Counted from the stretch's first letter, positions 1 through 8,817 are shown. The stretch is 55,663 nucleotides of DNA from an uncultured Anaeromyxobacter sp. (GCA_903855945.1 CAIOAK010000085.1:1-55663); one strand, 5' to 3'. The notes: generated by a model not told the origin, from the sequence alone. Made by a program: numbers and translations.

Positions 1-1
1 C

Positions 2-94
2 TGCTACGACGAGAGTCTCCAGGGTGCCGTGACGGTGACCCTGGGCAACAACTGCGAGTGCCCTACCGTGTTGTCGCACCTCGACTGGTATTGA
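2..94 (+). CDS. C-terminal fragment of an unknown protein (cut by window start)
   Basis: Reading frame 2 gives about 30 residues ending in NNCECPTVLSHLDWY and a TGA at 92-94. Third codon positions are mostly G or C, as in real genes of this window. The fragment contains three cysteines, two of them in a CEC motif. Its last 32 bases overlap the 3' end of the convergent mobA gene. No family can be named from so little sequence. It could also be a chance open frame. Confidence 0.4.
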   Translation, partial: CYDESLQGAVTVTLGNNCECPTVLSHLDWY

Positions 95-698
95 TCGGCG
101 CAGGTGGCTCGAGCCCCAGCCGCCGGAGGTCCTCCGGCGTGTTGGCGTTCTCGAACGAGCGGCCGCCCGGGTCGACGACGCGCCACTCCACCGCCGGGAC
201 GATCCGTGCGCCCACGGCGGCGGCGATGGCCCGCAGGGAGGGGTCGCCCTCCCGGAGCATCCGCTCCACGGTCGGAAGGATCCCCCTCGACCAGAAGGCG
301 TGGAGCCCCTCCGGGCCACGCTCCCCCTCGACGAGCACCGCCGGTGCGTCGCCCCGCAGCGACGCGAGGTGCCGGATGGGACCCTCGGCGAGGAAGGGCA
401 TGTCGCAGGCCGCGGTGAAGATCCAGCCGGTCGTGGCGCAGGAGAGCGCCGCGTGCAGGCCGCCCGGGGCTCCCTTCCCGGGGATGGCGTCGGGCACCAC
501 GGCCACTCCGGAATCGGACCACGGGGCAGGGTCGTTCGCCACCACCCGCACCTCGCCGAAGAGGAGGCGGAAGAGCTCGATCGTCCGGGTGGCGATCGGC
601 ACCCCTTCGAGGCGGGCCTGCCCCTTCGCCATGCCCCCGAGCCGCCGGGCGCGCCCTCCCGCCACGAGCACGCCGGTGCAGTCGGGGATCCGCTCCAT
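63..698 (-). CDS. mobA: Molybdenum cofactor guanylyltransferase (MobA)
   Basis: This 211-residue protein should transfer GMP from GTP to molybdopterin, forming the guanine dinucleotide cofactor of bacterial molybdoenzymes, in the cytosol. The N-terminus holds the nucleotide-binding glycine-rich loop (VAGGRARRLGG, with a following K). A metal/nucleotide motif AACDMPFL lies near residue 95, and the C-terminus has FENANTPEDL, the usual NxNTPxDL ending of the family. Length is normal (about 190-210). The ATG at 698 was chosen because it starts just before the nucleotide-binding strand; upstream in-frame sequence is antisense to fabI. No Shine-Dalgarno is seen, but a TATGCT -10-like element ends 7 bases before the start. 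The gene is divergent from fabI with a 66-base gap. Known role is from the family; no molybdoenzyme is encoded nearby. Confidence 0.85.
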   Translation of the reverse strand: MERIPDCTGVLVAGGRARRLGGMAKGQARLEGVPIATRTIELFRLLFGEVRVVANDPAPWSDSGVAVVPDAIPGKGAPGGLHAALSCATTGWIFTAACDMPFLAEGPIRHLASLRGDAPAVLVEGERGPEGLHAFWSRGILPTVERMLREGDPSLRAIAAAVGARIVPAVEWRVVDPGGRSFENANTPEDLRRLGLEPPAPINTSRGATTR

Positions 699-704
699 CC
701 GGAG

Positions 705-710
705 AGCATA
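705..710 (-). promoter_or_regulatory. Candidate -10 element of mobA (leaderless)
   Basis: On the minus strand TATGCT is followed by six bases and the mobA ATG. No -35 hexamer is seen at the usual distance. Position implies a transcript beginning at or next to the start codon. Confidence 0.4.
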
Positions 711-748
711 CCGTGGGTCATCCCCCGGTGGCGGGAGCAACGCCCCTC

Positions 749-757
749 TGCTACACC
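749..757 (+). promoter_or_regulatory. Candidate extended -10 of fabI (leaderless)
   Basis: TGC-TACACC is an extended -10-like element (TGn followed by TANNN). It is followed by seven bases and the fabI ATG at 765. There is no Shine-Dalgarno before that ATG and no clear -35. Confidence 0.45.
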
Positions 758-764
758 CTCGGCC

Positions 765-1550
765 ATGAGCGGACTCATGCAGGGGAAGAAGGCCTTCGTG
801 ACCGGCGTCGCCAACGACCGGAGCATCGCCTGGGCCATCGCCGAGCGGTTCCACGCCGAGGGGGCGGAGCTGGCCTTCAGCTACCCGGGCGAGGCCATGG
901 GCAAGCGCACCATCCCGCTCGCGAAGACGATGAACCCCGCGGCCATCCTCGACGTCGACGTCGGGAGCGACGAGCAGATCGCGGCCGCGGTGGCGGAGAT
1001 GGGCAAGGTCTGGGACCAGGTGGACGTCCTGGTGCACTCCATCGGCTACGCGCCGCGCGAGGCGCTCGACGGCCGCTTCGCCGACGTCACCACCCGTGAG
1101 GCCTGGCGCATCACGATGGACGTGTCGGCCTACTCCCTCATCGCCCTCGCCCGCGCCTTCCGCCCCATGATGAAGCCCGGGGCCAGCATCGTCACGCTCA
1201 GCTACTACGGTGCCGAGAAGGTGGTGACGAACTACAACGTGATGGGGGTGGCCAAGGCGGCGCTCGAGGCCTCGGTGCGCTACCTGGCCGAGGACCTGGG
1301 GCGCGACGGCATCCGGGTCAACGCCATCAGCGCCGGTCCCCTGAAGACGCTCGCCGCCGCGGGGATCAAGGGGATGCGGACCATGCTCGGCGAGAACGCC
1401 GCCAAGACGCCGCTGCGGCGCAACATCGACCACGACGAGGTGGGCAAGGCGGCCCTCTTCCTCTGCTCGTCGCTCGGATCGGGAGTCACCGGCGAGACGC
1501 TCCACGTCGATGCCGGACAGAACATCATGGGCGTGGTGTCGATGGGGTAG
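765..1550 (+). CDS. fabI: Enoyl-[acyl-carrier-protein] reductase (NADH), FabI
   Basis: This 261-residue short-chain dehydrogenase catalyses the last step of each fatty-acid elongation round, reducing trans-2-enoyl-ACP. The FabI-type nucleotide motif GVANDRSIAWAIA lies near the N-terminus. The catalytic pair is Y-x6-K (YNVMGVAK), the spacing that separates FabI from other SDRs, which use Y-x3-K. SYYGAEK supplies the upstream active-site tyrosine region, and SAGPLKTLAAAGI matches the substrate loop. A second in-frame ATG at 777 is an alternative start (MQGKKAF). No Shine-Dalgarno precedes either ATG; a -10-like element just upstream suggests a leaderless message. The gene stands alone, divergent from mobA and convergent with the hydrolase gene ending at 1554. 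Confidence 0.95.
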   Translation: MSGLMQGKKAFVTGVANDRSIAWAIAERFHAEGAELAFSYPGEAMGKRTIPLAKTMNPAAILDVDVGSDEQIAAAVAEMGKVWDQVDVLVHSIGYAPREALDGRFADVTTREAWRITMDVSAYSLIALARAFRPMMKPGASIVTLSYYGAEKVVTNYNVMGVAKAALEASVRYLAEDLGRDGIRVNAISAGPLKTLAAAGIKGMRTMLGENAAKTPLRRNIDHDEVGKAALFLCSSLGSGVTGETLHVDAGQNIMGVVSMG

Positions 1551-1553
1551 GCG

Positions 1554-2192
1554 CTACAGCTCGGCTCCGCCCACGAACGGGTTGCTCCGCCGCTCCTCCC
1601 CGATCGTGCCGGCAGGGCCGTGACCCGGGAAGAAGCGGACGTCGTCCCCCAGCGGGAAAAGCTTCTCCCGGATCGAGCGGACGAGCTCGGCCGAGTTCCC
1701 GCCCGGGAAGTCGCTGCGCCCCACCGAGCCGACGAAGAGGGTGTCGCCGGTGAAGAGTGCCTTGTCCGCCGGGAACCACAGGCAGACGCTCCCCGGGCTG
1801 TGGCCCGGCGTGTGGATGACCATCCCCTCGTGACCTCCCACGCGCACCACGTCCCCGTCGGCGAGCGGGCCCGAGACCTCCGGCGTGCGGACCTCTCCGA
1901 AGCCCATGCCGGCGGCCTGAGACGGCAGGGCCCGGACGAACGGGGCGTCGCCCGGGTGGATGCGAAAGGTGGCACCGGTTCGGCGCCGCAGTTCGTCCAC
2001 CCCGACGATGTGATCGACGTGGCCGTGGGTGGCGAGCACCTGTCCGATGCGCAGGTCGGGCTGGGCGAGGCCGAGCACGCGGGCGGTCTCGCCGCCCGGA
2101 TCGATGACGGCCGCGTCGCCCGTCTCGCCGTCCCCGACGAGCCAGGTGTTCTCGGCGAAGGGGCCGACGACCGCCTGGCGGATGGTCAGCAA
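1554..2192 (-). CDS. Metallo-beta-lactamase-fold hydrolase (glyoxalase II-like)
   Basis: The 212-residue protein has a complete binuclear metal site: THGHVDH near residue 56, HTPGHSPGS near 128, FTGDTLF near 146, and a C-terminal GHGP histidine. The size and the absence of a C-terminal glutathione-binding domain fit the short YcbL/hydroxyacylglutathione-hydrolase-like group, which hydrolyses thioesters in the cytosol; the true substrate is unknown. The start is a TTG two bases downstream of the erpA-like stop, so the two are probably one operon. No good Shine-Dalgarno is visible, so translation may depend on coupling. Its stop lies 3 bases from the convergent fabI stop. Confidence 0.85.
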   Translation of the reverse strand: MLTIRQAVVGPFAENTWLVGDGETGDAAVIDPGGETARVLGLAQPDLRIGQVLATHGHVDHIVGVDELRRRTGATFRIHPGDAPFVRALPSQAAGMGFGEVRTPEVSGPLADGDVVRVGGHEGMVIHTPGHSPGSVCLWFPADKALFTGDTLFVGSVGRSDFPGGNSAELVRSIREKLFPLGDDVRFFPGHGPAGTIGEERRSNPFVGGAEL

Positions 2193-2194
2193 GG

Positions 2195-2578
2195 CTACGC
2201 CGTGAAGGAGGAGCCGCAGCCGCAGGTGTTCTTGGCGTTCGGATTGAGGAACTTGAACCCGGCGCCCTGGAGCCCCTGCACGTAGTCCACGGTGACGCCC
2301 TGCAGGTACATGGAGCTCATCGGGTCGACGAAGAGCTTCAGGCCGCCCATCTGATCGAGCACCACGTCGCCTTCCTTGGCGTCCTTCTCGAAGTCCATCG
2401 TGTACTGGAATCCCGAGCAGCCGCCGCCGGCGACCCCGATGCGGATCCCGTGCCCCTTGAGCCCCTCCTGCTCGATGGCCGCGAGGACCATGTCGACCGC
2501 CTTCTGGGTCAGGGTCACGAAGGGCTGGACGTCGGCTGCGGGGCTCTGGGTAGGGGCTGCGGTGGTAGCGGTTTCCAT
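2195..2578 (-). CDS. erpA: A-type iron-sulfur carrier protein (ErpA/IscA/SufA family)
   Basis: This 127-residue protein should receive Fe-S clusters from a scaffold and hand them to target enzymes. It has the three family cysteines: C54 in GGGCSGF and C119/C121 in the C-terminal CGCGSSF. About 20 residues, rich in A/T/P and without conservation, precede the A-type domain, which begins at VTLTQKAVD. A good Shine-Dalgarno (GAGGAG) precedes the ATG. A perfect 7-base-arm inverted repeat at 2605-2620 lies just upstream and resembles the core of the SUF operator in this window, so shared iron-sulfur control is possible. The SUF machinery itself is encoded at 39755-45948. ErpA, IscA and SufA cannot be told apart with certainty by motif alone. 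Confidence 0.85.
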   Translation of the reverse strand: METATTAAPTQSPAADVQPFVTLTQKAVDMVLAAIEQEGLKGHGIRIGVAGGGCSGFQYTMDFEKDAKEGDVVLDQMGGLKLFVDPMSSMYLQGVTVDYVQGLQGAGFKFLNPNAKNTCGCGSSFTA

Positions 2579-2604
2579 TCGGGCTCCTCGGTGAAGATGT
2601 TCGT

Positions 2605-2620
2605 GGACCCCTCGGGGTCC
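2605..2620. promoter_or_regulatory. Inverted repeat upstream of erpA, possible operator
   Basis: GGACCCC-TC-GGGGTCC is a perfect 7-base inverted repeat 27-42 bases before the erpA start. It shares the GGACC...GGTCC arms of the SUF operator at 39671-39701, but with a 6-base instead of 5-base inner spacer. It could also be a leader hairpin. Confidence 0.35.
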
Positions 2621-2657
2621 GGGTGCTGGGAATCTTTAATCGACCCGACCGGTCCAG

Positions 2658-2673
2658 GCAATCGAGGTGTCAA
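2658..2673 (-). promoter_or_regulatory. Ambiguous promoter element upstream of erpA
   Basis: On the minus strand a perfect TTGACA (2673-2668) lies just beyond the end of the SDR gene. The overlapping TGACAC-N5-TTGC resembles a sigma-54 -24/-12 pair with one mismatch in the key GG. No matching -10 for a sigma-70 reading is seen at 17 bases. Only weak support exists for either reading. Confidence 0.2.
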
Positions 2674-2682
2674 CCTCCCGGG

Positions 2683-3387
2683 TCAGCCGGCGACTCCCAG
2701 GTGCCGGCCGCCGTCCACGGGGACGGTCGCCCCGGTCACGAAGGGGGAATCGGCGAGGAAACGCACGGTTCGAGCGACGTCCTCCGGGGCGCCGACCCGG
2801 CGCAACGGGATGGTCCGGGCGAGCCGGCGCCGGGCCGCTGCAGTGTAGCTCTCCGGCCAGAGGACCGTTCCGGGGGCCACTCCGTTCACCCGGACGGTCG
2901 GGGCGAGCTCGAGCGCCAGCGCCTCGGTCACCGCCCGGAGCGCCGCCTTGGACGCCCCGTAGGCGGAGTACGAGCGCCAGGGAACCATCGCGCCACCCAC
3001 GTCGAGCACGTTCACCACCGACCCGCCCGCGCGCCGGAGCAGCGGGAGCAGCGCGCGGGTGAGGAGCAGCGGGGCGCGCGCGTTGAGCGCCATCTGGGCG
3101 TCGAAGAGCGCCGCGTCGGTGTCCTCCAGGGCGCGCCGCTCGAAGAGGGCCGCCCCGTTCACCAGCAGGTCGAGCCGGTCGAACCGCTTCCGGAAGGTCC
3201 GGGCCAGGCCGGCGGGGCCTCCGGGGATGGACAGGTCGCCCCGGATGCCGAGGAGCGTGCGGGGCGGGCGGTGGGAGTGGAAGTGGGCCACCACCTGCCA
3301 CCCGTGCCGGGCGAGGTCGAGCGCGATGGCGCGGCCGACGCGGGTGCCGCCTCCCGTGACGAGCGCCACCCGCCGGCGCGCGGGCAC
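2683..3387 (-). CDS. SDR oxidoreductase with pteridine-reductase signature
   Basis: The 234-residue protein is a classical short-chain dehydrogenase with NAD(P) loop TGGGTRVG at residues 11-18, NGAA near 82 and the active-site YGASK near 147. The loop matches TGx3RxG, the signature that marks pteridine reductase/FolM-type SDRs, so reduction of dihydropterin or dihydrofolate is a reasonable guess; other SDR substrates are possible. It starts with GTG, separated by one base from the stop of the adenosyltransferase gene, indicating an operon and translational coupling. The conserved C-terminal PVDGGRHL motif is present, and length is normal for the family. Confidence 0.8.
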   Translation of the reverse strand: MPARRRVALVTGGGTRVGRAIALDLARHGWQVVAHFHSHRPPRTLLGIRGDLSIPGGPAGLARTFRKRFDRLDLLVNGAALFERRALEDTDAALFDAQMALNARAPLLLTRALLPLLRRAGGSVVNVLDVGGAMVPWRSYSAYGASKAALRAVTEALALELAPTVRVNGVAPGTVLWPESYTAAARRRLARTIPLRRVGAPEDVARTVRFLADSPFVTGATVPVDGGRHLGVAG

Positions 3388-3388
3388 G

Positions 3389-3946
3389 TCAGCGGTCCTT
3401 CCGCGGCTGCCAGGTCGTCTCGGCGACGCCGGCTCGCTGGTTCACGGCCCGGGCCGCCTCGAAGAGGAAGTCGGAGAGCCGGTTCAGGTACACCACGACG
3501 TTCGGATCGACCGGGGCCAGGTGCGCGAGCGCCACCACGCGCCGCTCGGCCCGGCGGCAGGTGGCCCGAGCCACGTGGAGCGCGGCCGCGACCGGCGTCC
3601 CGCCCGGGAGCAGGAAGGAGGTGAGCGGGGCGAGCTCGGCATCCCACCGGTCCATCTGCTGCTCCAGCGCCTCCGCCCAGCCGGCGTGGACGCTCGGGAT
3701 GGACTCGCGCGCCCGGGAGCCCGGGGGGGTTGCGAGCTCCGAGCCCACGGCGAAGAGCTCTGCCTGGATGCGCGCCAGGTCGCCGTCCACCTCGGGGCCC
3801 GCCCCGAGGGAACGCGCGAGCCCGATGGTCGCGTTCAGCTCGTCCACCGAGCCATAGGCGTCCACCCGTGCGTCGTCCTTGGGGACGCGACCGCCCCCGA
3901 AGAGGCTGGTTTCCCCACCGTCGCCGGTCTTCGTGTAGATCTTCAT
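3389..3946 (-). CDS. Cob(I)alamin adenosyltransferase (PduO/CobO2 type)
   Basis: This 185-residue enzyme transfers the adenosyl group of ATP to cob(I)alamin, giving coenzyme B12. The N-terminal ATP motif YTKTGDGGETSLFGG, the DAYGSVDELNA motif and the helix-4 arginines in RATCRRAERR are all present, as in the trimeric PduO family. Length is typical (180-200). The ATG lies 26 bases from the divergent ATP-grasp gene start, so the two share a very short promoter region. The gene heads an operon with the SDR at 2683-3387. It may serve B12-dependent enzymes elsewhere in the genome; none is encoded in this window. Confidence 0.9.
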   Translation of the reverse strand: MKIYTKTGDGGETSLFGGGRVPKDDARVDAYGSVDELNATIGLARSLGAGPEVDGDLARIQAELFAVGSELATPPGSRARESIPSVHAGWAEALEQQMDRWDAELAPLTSFLLPGGTPVAAALHVARATCRRAERRVVALAHLAPVDPNVVVYLNRLSDFLFEAARAVNQRAGVAETTWQPRKDR

Positions 3947-3955
3947 GCACCGCCT

Positions 3956-3964
3956 TGCTATCAG
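3956..3964 (+). promoter_or_regulatory. Candidate extended -10 of the ATP-grasp gene
   Basis: TGC-TATCAG lies in the 26-base divergent gap, followed by eight bases and the ATG at 3973. No Shine-Dalgarno is present. It follows the leaderless pattern seen at other genes here, though the last base of the hexamer is G rather than T. Confidence 0.3.
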
Positions 3965-3972
3965 CGCCCGCC

Positions 3973-5319
3973 ATGCACCGCAACGGTCCCTTCACCCCCG
4001 ACGAGCTGGTCCGCATCGGAACCGACGCGGCCCGACAGGCCTGGGGCGCCGGGATGACGGTGCTTCGCCCCGACGGGGAGGTGGTCCCCATCCCGCTCGT
4101 GGCCGAGCCGGAGGTGGAGTCGCGGGAGCGGCTCGGGTGGCTGTCCGCCGAGTCGAGGGCCATCCTCTCCGGGTCGGTGAAGCTCGCCCGGGCGCTCATC
4201 CAGCGCGGCGATCCGCTCGATCGGGAGTCCCTGCTCGGCCCGTTCGAGGGGCTCGAGGCCGAGGCGATGGCGCTCCTCTTCACCGAGGCGCCGTGCCCCG
4301 CCGTGGTCTCCCGGGTCGATTTTCTCCCCCCGGGCGACGGGGGGCTGCCGCGAGCGCTCGAGCTGAACGCCACCATCCCCGCCATGCCGGCCTACGCGGA
4401 CCTGGCCAGCCACTCCTGGATCCGCGCCGCCGCACGGATGCGCGGCCTCGTCCCCCACCGCGAGCGGGAACTCCTGGCGCGGGCCGGCAGCCACATGGAG
4501 GCCCTGCGGGAGACCCTGGTCGCCTTCTACCGCCTTCGGGGTGGGGAGCGGGAGCGCCCCTCCATCGCCATCGTGGCCCGCCCCGGAGACGCCCAGATCG
4601 GCGAGCTGCGGCGGCTCGAGGCACACTTCCGGCAGATGGGGCACGAGGTCGCCGTCCTCGTCCCCTCCGAGGCCGATCCCGATCGGCACGACCTCCTCTA
4701 CAGGCACGTCTGGGCCCACCGGACGCCGCCCGACTCGCCCTTCGCACGCGCCCTGCGCGAGCCGGCACGCTGGCCGCTCGCCAATCCGGTCAACGGCTTG
4801 CTGGAGGCGAAGGCGCTCTTCGCCCGGCTCTCCCAGGCGGCCGAGGACGCCTCGCTCGCCGGCCTGGCCGGCCTGGACGGGGTGGAACTCGCCGCCGCCC
4901 GCCGACTCCCCTGGACGCGGCTCCACGGCACGGCAACGGTCGATCGCCTCCTGGAGCGGCGGGAGGAGCACGTGCTCAAGCGGAGCTGGGACTACGGCGG
5001 GAAGAGTGTCCACCTCGGAGCGGAGACCGAGCCCGCCGCGTGGGAGCGGATCGTCCGCGAGGCGGCCCAGGACCACCGGGGAGGTGGGTTCGTGGCCCAG
5101 GAGCGGGTCTTCGCCGCGCGCCGCCCGGCCACCCGGATCACCCCGGCCGGCGCGGAGCCCGGGAGCCTCTACCGCGACATCTCCACCTACGGCGGTCTCC
5201 TCCCGGTGCATCCGGGCGGAAGCGTGGTCCGCGCGGCAGCTTCACCCATAGTGAATATTCTGGGCGGCGGCGGCCTGGCCCCGGTGATCCCCGGCGACGT
5301 CTGGGAGGCACTCTGCTGA
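3973..5319 (+). CDS. Probable ATP-grasp-like enzyme of unknown substrate
   Basis: The 448-residue protein has no signal peptide. Features that suggest a circularly permuted ATP-grasp (glutathionylspermidine-synthase-like) fold are ELNATIPAMPAYADL near residue 132, a lysine-glycine loop LKRSWDYGGKSVHLG near 335, and a C-terminal GGSVVRAAASPIVNILGGGGLAP resembling the nucleotide-site end of such proteins (quoted in parts: VVRAAASPIVN, LGGGGLAP). A ligase or amide-bond-forming role is therefore inferred, not shown. The stop TGA overlaps the codon before the next coding frame, so the downstream degenerate GGDEF domain may be coupled or fused to it. The position just upstream of a sensor kinase and NtrC-type activator is suggestive but not informative about substrate. 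Confidence 0.6.
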   Translation: MHRNGPFTPDELVRIGTDAARQAWGAGMTVLRPDGEVVPIPLVAEPEVESRERLGWLSAESRAILSGSVKLARALIQRGDPLDRESLLGPFEGLEAEAMALLFTEAPCPAVVSRVDFLPPGDGGLPRALELNATIPAMPAYADLASHSWIRAAARMRGLVPHRERELLARAGSHMEALRETLVAFYRLRGGERERPSIAIVARPGDAQIGELRRLEAHFRQMGHEVAVLVPSEADPDRHDLLYRHVWAHRTPPDSPFARALREPARWPLANPVNGLLEAKALFARLSQAAEDASLAGLAGLDGVELAAARRLPWTRLHGTATVDRLLERREEHVLKRSWDYGGKSVHLGAETEPAAWERIVREAAQDHRGGGFVAQERVFAARRPATRITPAGAEPGSLYRDISTYGGLLPVHPGGSVVRAAASPIVNILGGGGLAPVIPGDVWEALC

Positions 5320-5717
5320 TCGGGCTCGAGGCCTCGCTCCGCCGGGAACTGGCGCGCGCGCTGCGCTACCGCCATGCGGCGTCGCTCATCGTCCTGGATC
5401 TGACCGCGTCGTCCGACGTCCAGGCCCGGGTCCGGGACGTGGTCCGGCTCTGCGACGCGGTCGAGGCCACCCCAGGGGGACAGCTCGCGGTCCTCCTGCC
5501 GGAGACCGACCTGGCGGGTGCGCTGCAGACGGCGAGCCGACTCCTGGGTCTCCTCCGACCGGGTCCCGAGGAGGGTACGGCGATGGCGGTAGGGGTCGCC
5601 AGCTACCCGGGTCCGGGAATCACCGATGCGGAGGGGCTCCTGCGCGCCGCCCAGCGTGCGATGGAGCGGGGCCGATCGGCCGGGGGTGGTATCCTGACCC
5701 CCGGCGCGCGCCATTGA
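5316..5717 (+). CDS. Degenerate GGDEF domain protein; no canonical start codon
   Basis: About 133 residues follow the outline of a GGDEF domain: an N-terminal LEASLRRELARALRYR helix, the LIVLDLTAS strand, then PGGQLAVLLPETDLAGA where GG[DE]EF should be, and a C-terminal AEGLLRAAQRAMERGR. The catalytic DEF residues are replaced (GGQLA), so cyclic-di-GMP synthesis is not expected. No in-frame ATG, GTG or TTG precedes the domain for over 70 codons. The first is a GTG at 5439, inside the domain. The CTG at 5316 overlaps the TGA of the ATP-grasp gene, so either a CTG restart or a -1 frameshift into one fused protein is needed. The boundary given here is the CTG. Confidence 0.55.
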   Translation: MIGLEASLRRELARALRYRHAASLIVLDLTASSDVQARVRDVVRLCDAVEATPGGQLAVLLPETDLAGALQTASRLLGLLRPGPEEGTAMAVGVASYPGPGITDAEGLLRAAQRAMERGRSAGGGILTPGARH

Positions 5718-5744
5718 CCCAAGAGGGTATTCTTGACCCGGGTG

Positions 5745-5774
5745 TTGACATACCCGTGGTTACCCTGGGTTACT
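5745..5774 (+). promoter_or_regulatory. Sigma-70-like promoter of the kinase-activator operon
   Basis: A perfect TTGACA (5745-5750) is followed after 18 bases by GTTACT preceded by TGG, an extended -10. The expected start site is about 12 bases before the kinase ATG. Two GGTTAC copies at 5758 and 5768 repeat with a 10-base period inside the core promoter and could be half-sites for a regulator. Confidence 0.45.
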
Positions 5775-5792
5775 GGCGCACCAGCCCCCCCA

Positions 5793-7322
<1,530 letters not shown>

Positions 7323-7336
7323 TCGGAGAATTCCCC

Positions 7337-8806
7337 ATGGAAGACGCCGCACGTCCCGCCCGCGTCCTGGTCGTCGACGACGAGCCCAGCGTCCTGCGCG
7401 CGCTCGAGGTCATCCTCCGCAAGAAGGGGCACGACGTGGTGGCCCTCGACTCGCCCATCGCCGCCATGCAGCGGCTCGCGTCGGAGGACTTCGACGTGGC
7501 GATGCTGGACATCCGCATGCCCGAGCTCTCCGGGATCGAGCTCCTGAACGCCGTGAAGCACCGTAGGCCGGAGGTCGAGGTCATCATGATGACCGGCCAC
7601 GCCACCGTGGACACCGCGCTCGCCGCCATGAAGGCGGGCGCGCACGACTACCTCATCAAGCCCTTCATCGAGAAGCCCGACGACATCGAGCACGTGGCCT
7701 ACGTGGTGGCCCGGGCGGCCGAACGAAAGCGGCTGCAGGATCGCAACCGGCAGCTCACGACCCGGCTCGAGGCGATGGAGAACACGCAGGGGCTCGTGGG
7801 TTCGAGCGGGCCGATGCGCGAGGTGGTCCGGATGATCGAGGCCGTGGCCTACAGCGCCACGACCGTGCTCGTGCAGGGGGAGAGCGGCACGGGGAAGGAA
7901 CTCGTCGCCCGCGCGCTCCACGCCCGGAGTCCGCGCCGGGCCCAGGCCTTCGTGGCGATCAACTGCGGCGCGCTCACCGAGACGCTGCTGGAGAGCGAGC
8001 TGTTCGGCCACGTGAAGGGGTCCTTCACCGGGGCGAACCGCGACCACAAGGGGCTCTTCGAGTCGGCCACCGGAGGCACCATCTTCCTCGACGAGATCGG
8101 CGACATCCCGCTCTCCACCCAGGTCCGGCTGCTGCGGGTGCTGCAGGAGGGGGAGATCAAGCGGGTGGGATCCACCGAGCCCATCAAGGTGGACGTGCGG
8201 GTGATCGCGGCCACGCACCGGGAGCTTCCCAAGCTCGTCCGGGCCGGGAAGTTCCGCGAGGACCTCTTCTACCGGCTCAACGTGATCGCCATCCCGCTTC
8301 CGGCGCTGCGCGACCGGCTCGACGACGTCCCGCTCCTCGCCCACCATTTCGTTCGCCGCTACGCGGACCGGCTCGGCAAGCAGATCCACTCGATCTCGCC
8401 GCAGGCCATCGAGCTGCTCTGTGCCTACCGCTGGCCCGGAAACGTGCGCGAGCTGGAGAACGCCATCGAGCGGGCGGTGGTCCTCTGCCGCGGCGACCTG
8501 ATCCAGCCGGTGGACCTCCCCCCGTCGGTCAGCGGGCGCACGGCGCCGGTGCTGCGCGATGCCGCCGGAGCCGCCGCCGACGCGGAGATGATCCTCCAGA
8601 GCTACGCCACCGCCAAGGAGGTCGCGCTGCGCAACTTCGAGCGGCGCTACGTCGATGCGCTCATGAAGGCCTGCGAAGCCAACATCTCGGCCGCCGCCCG
8701 CCGGGCCGGGATGGACCGGTCCAACTTCAAGCGGGTGCTGCGCAAGTACCAGCCCGACGTCGCCGACGAGGGGGACGGAGAGGGGTCGCAGGAGGCCACC
8801 CCGTAG
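7337..8806 (+). CDS. NtrC-family sigma-54-dependent response regulator
   Basis: The 489-residue protein has a receiver domain (D58 in LDIRMPELSG, K in YLIKPF), an AAA+ domain with Walker A GESGTGKE and Walker B GGTIFLDEIGD, and a Fis-type DNA-binding helix-turn-helix at the end (ISAAARRAGMDRSNFKRVL). It should oligomerise when phosphorylated and drive open-complex formation by sigma-54 RNA polymerase. The sigma-54 contact loop reads GSFTGA (228-233) instead of GAFTGA. A good Shine-Dalgarno (GGAGAA) precedes the ATG. It follows the hybrid kinase by 14 bases and is probably phosphorylated by it. No convincing -24/-12 promoter was found near it, so its targets probably lie elsewhere. Confidence 0.95.
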   Translation: MEDAARPARVLVVDDEPSVLRALEVILRKKGHDVVALDSPIAAMQRLASEDFDVAMLDIRMPELSGIELLNAVKHRRPEVEVIMMTGHATVDTALAAMKAGAHDYLIKPFIEKPDDIEHVAYVVARAAERKRLQDRNRQLTTRLEAMENTQGLVGSSGPMREVVRMIEAVAYSATTVLVQGESGTGKELVARALHARSPRRAQAFVAINCGALTETLLESELFGHVKGSFTGANRDHKGLFESATGGTIFLDEIGDIPLSTQVRLLRVLQEGEIKRVGSTEPIKVDVRVIAATHRELPKLVRAGKFREDLFYRLNVIAIPLPALRDRLDDVPLLAHHFVRRYADRLGKQIHSISPQAIELLCAYRWPGNVRELENAIERAVVLCRGDLIQPVDLPPSVSGRTAPVLRDAAGAAADAEMILQSYATAKEVALRNFERRYVDALMKACEANISAAARRAGMDRSNFKRVLRKYQPDVADEGDGEGSQEATP

Positions 8807-8817
8807 CGCCACGACCC

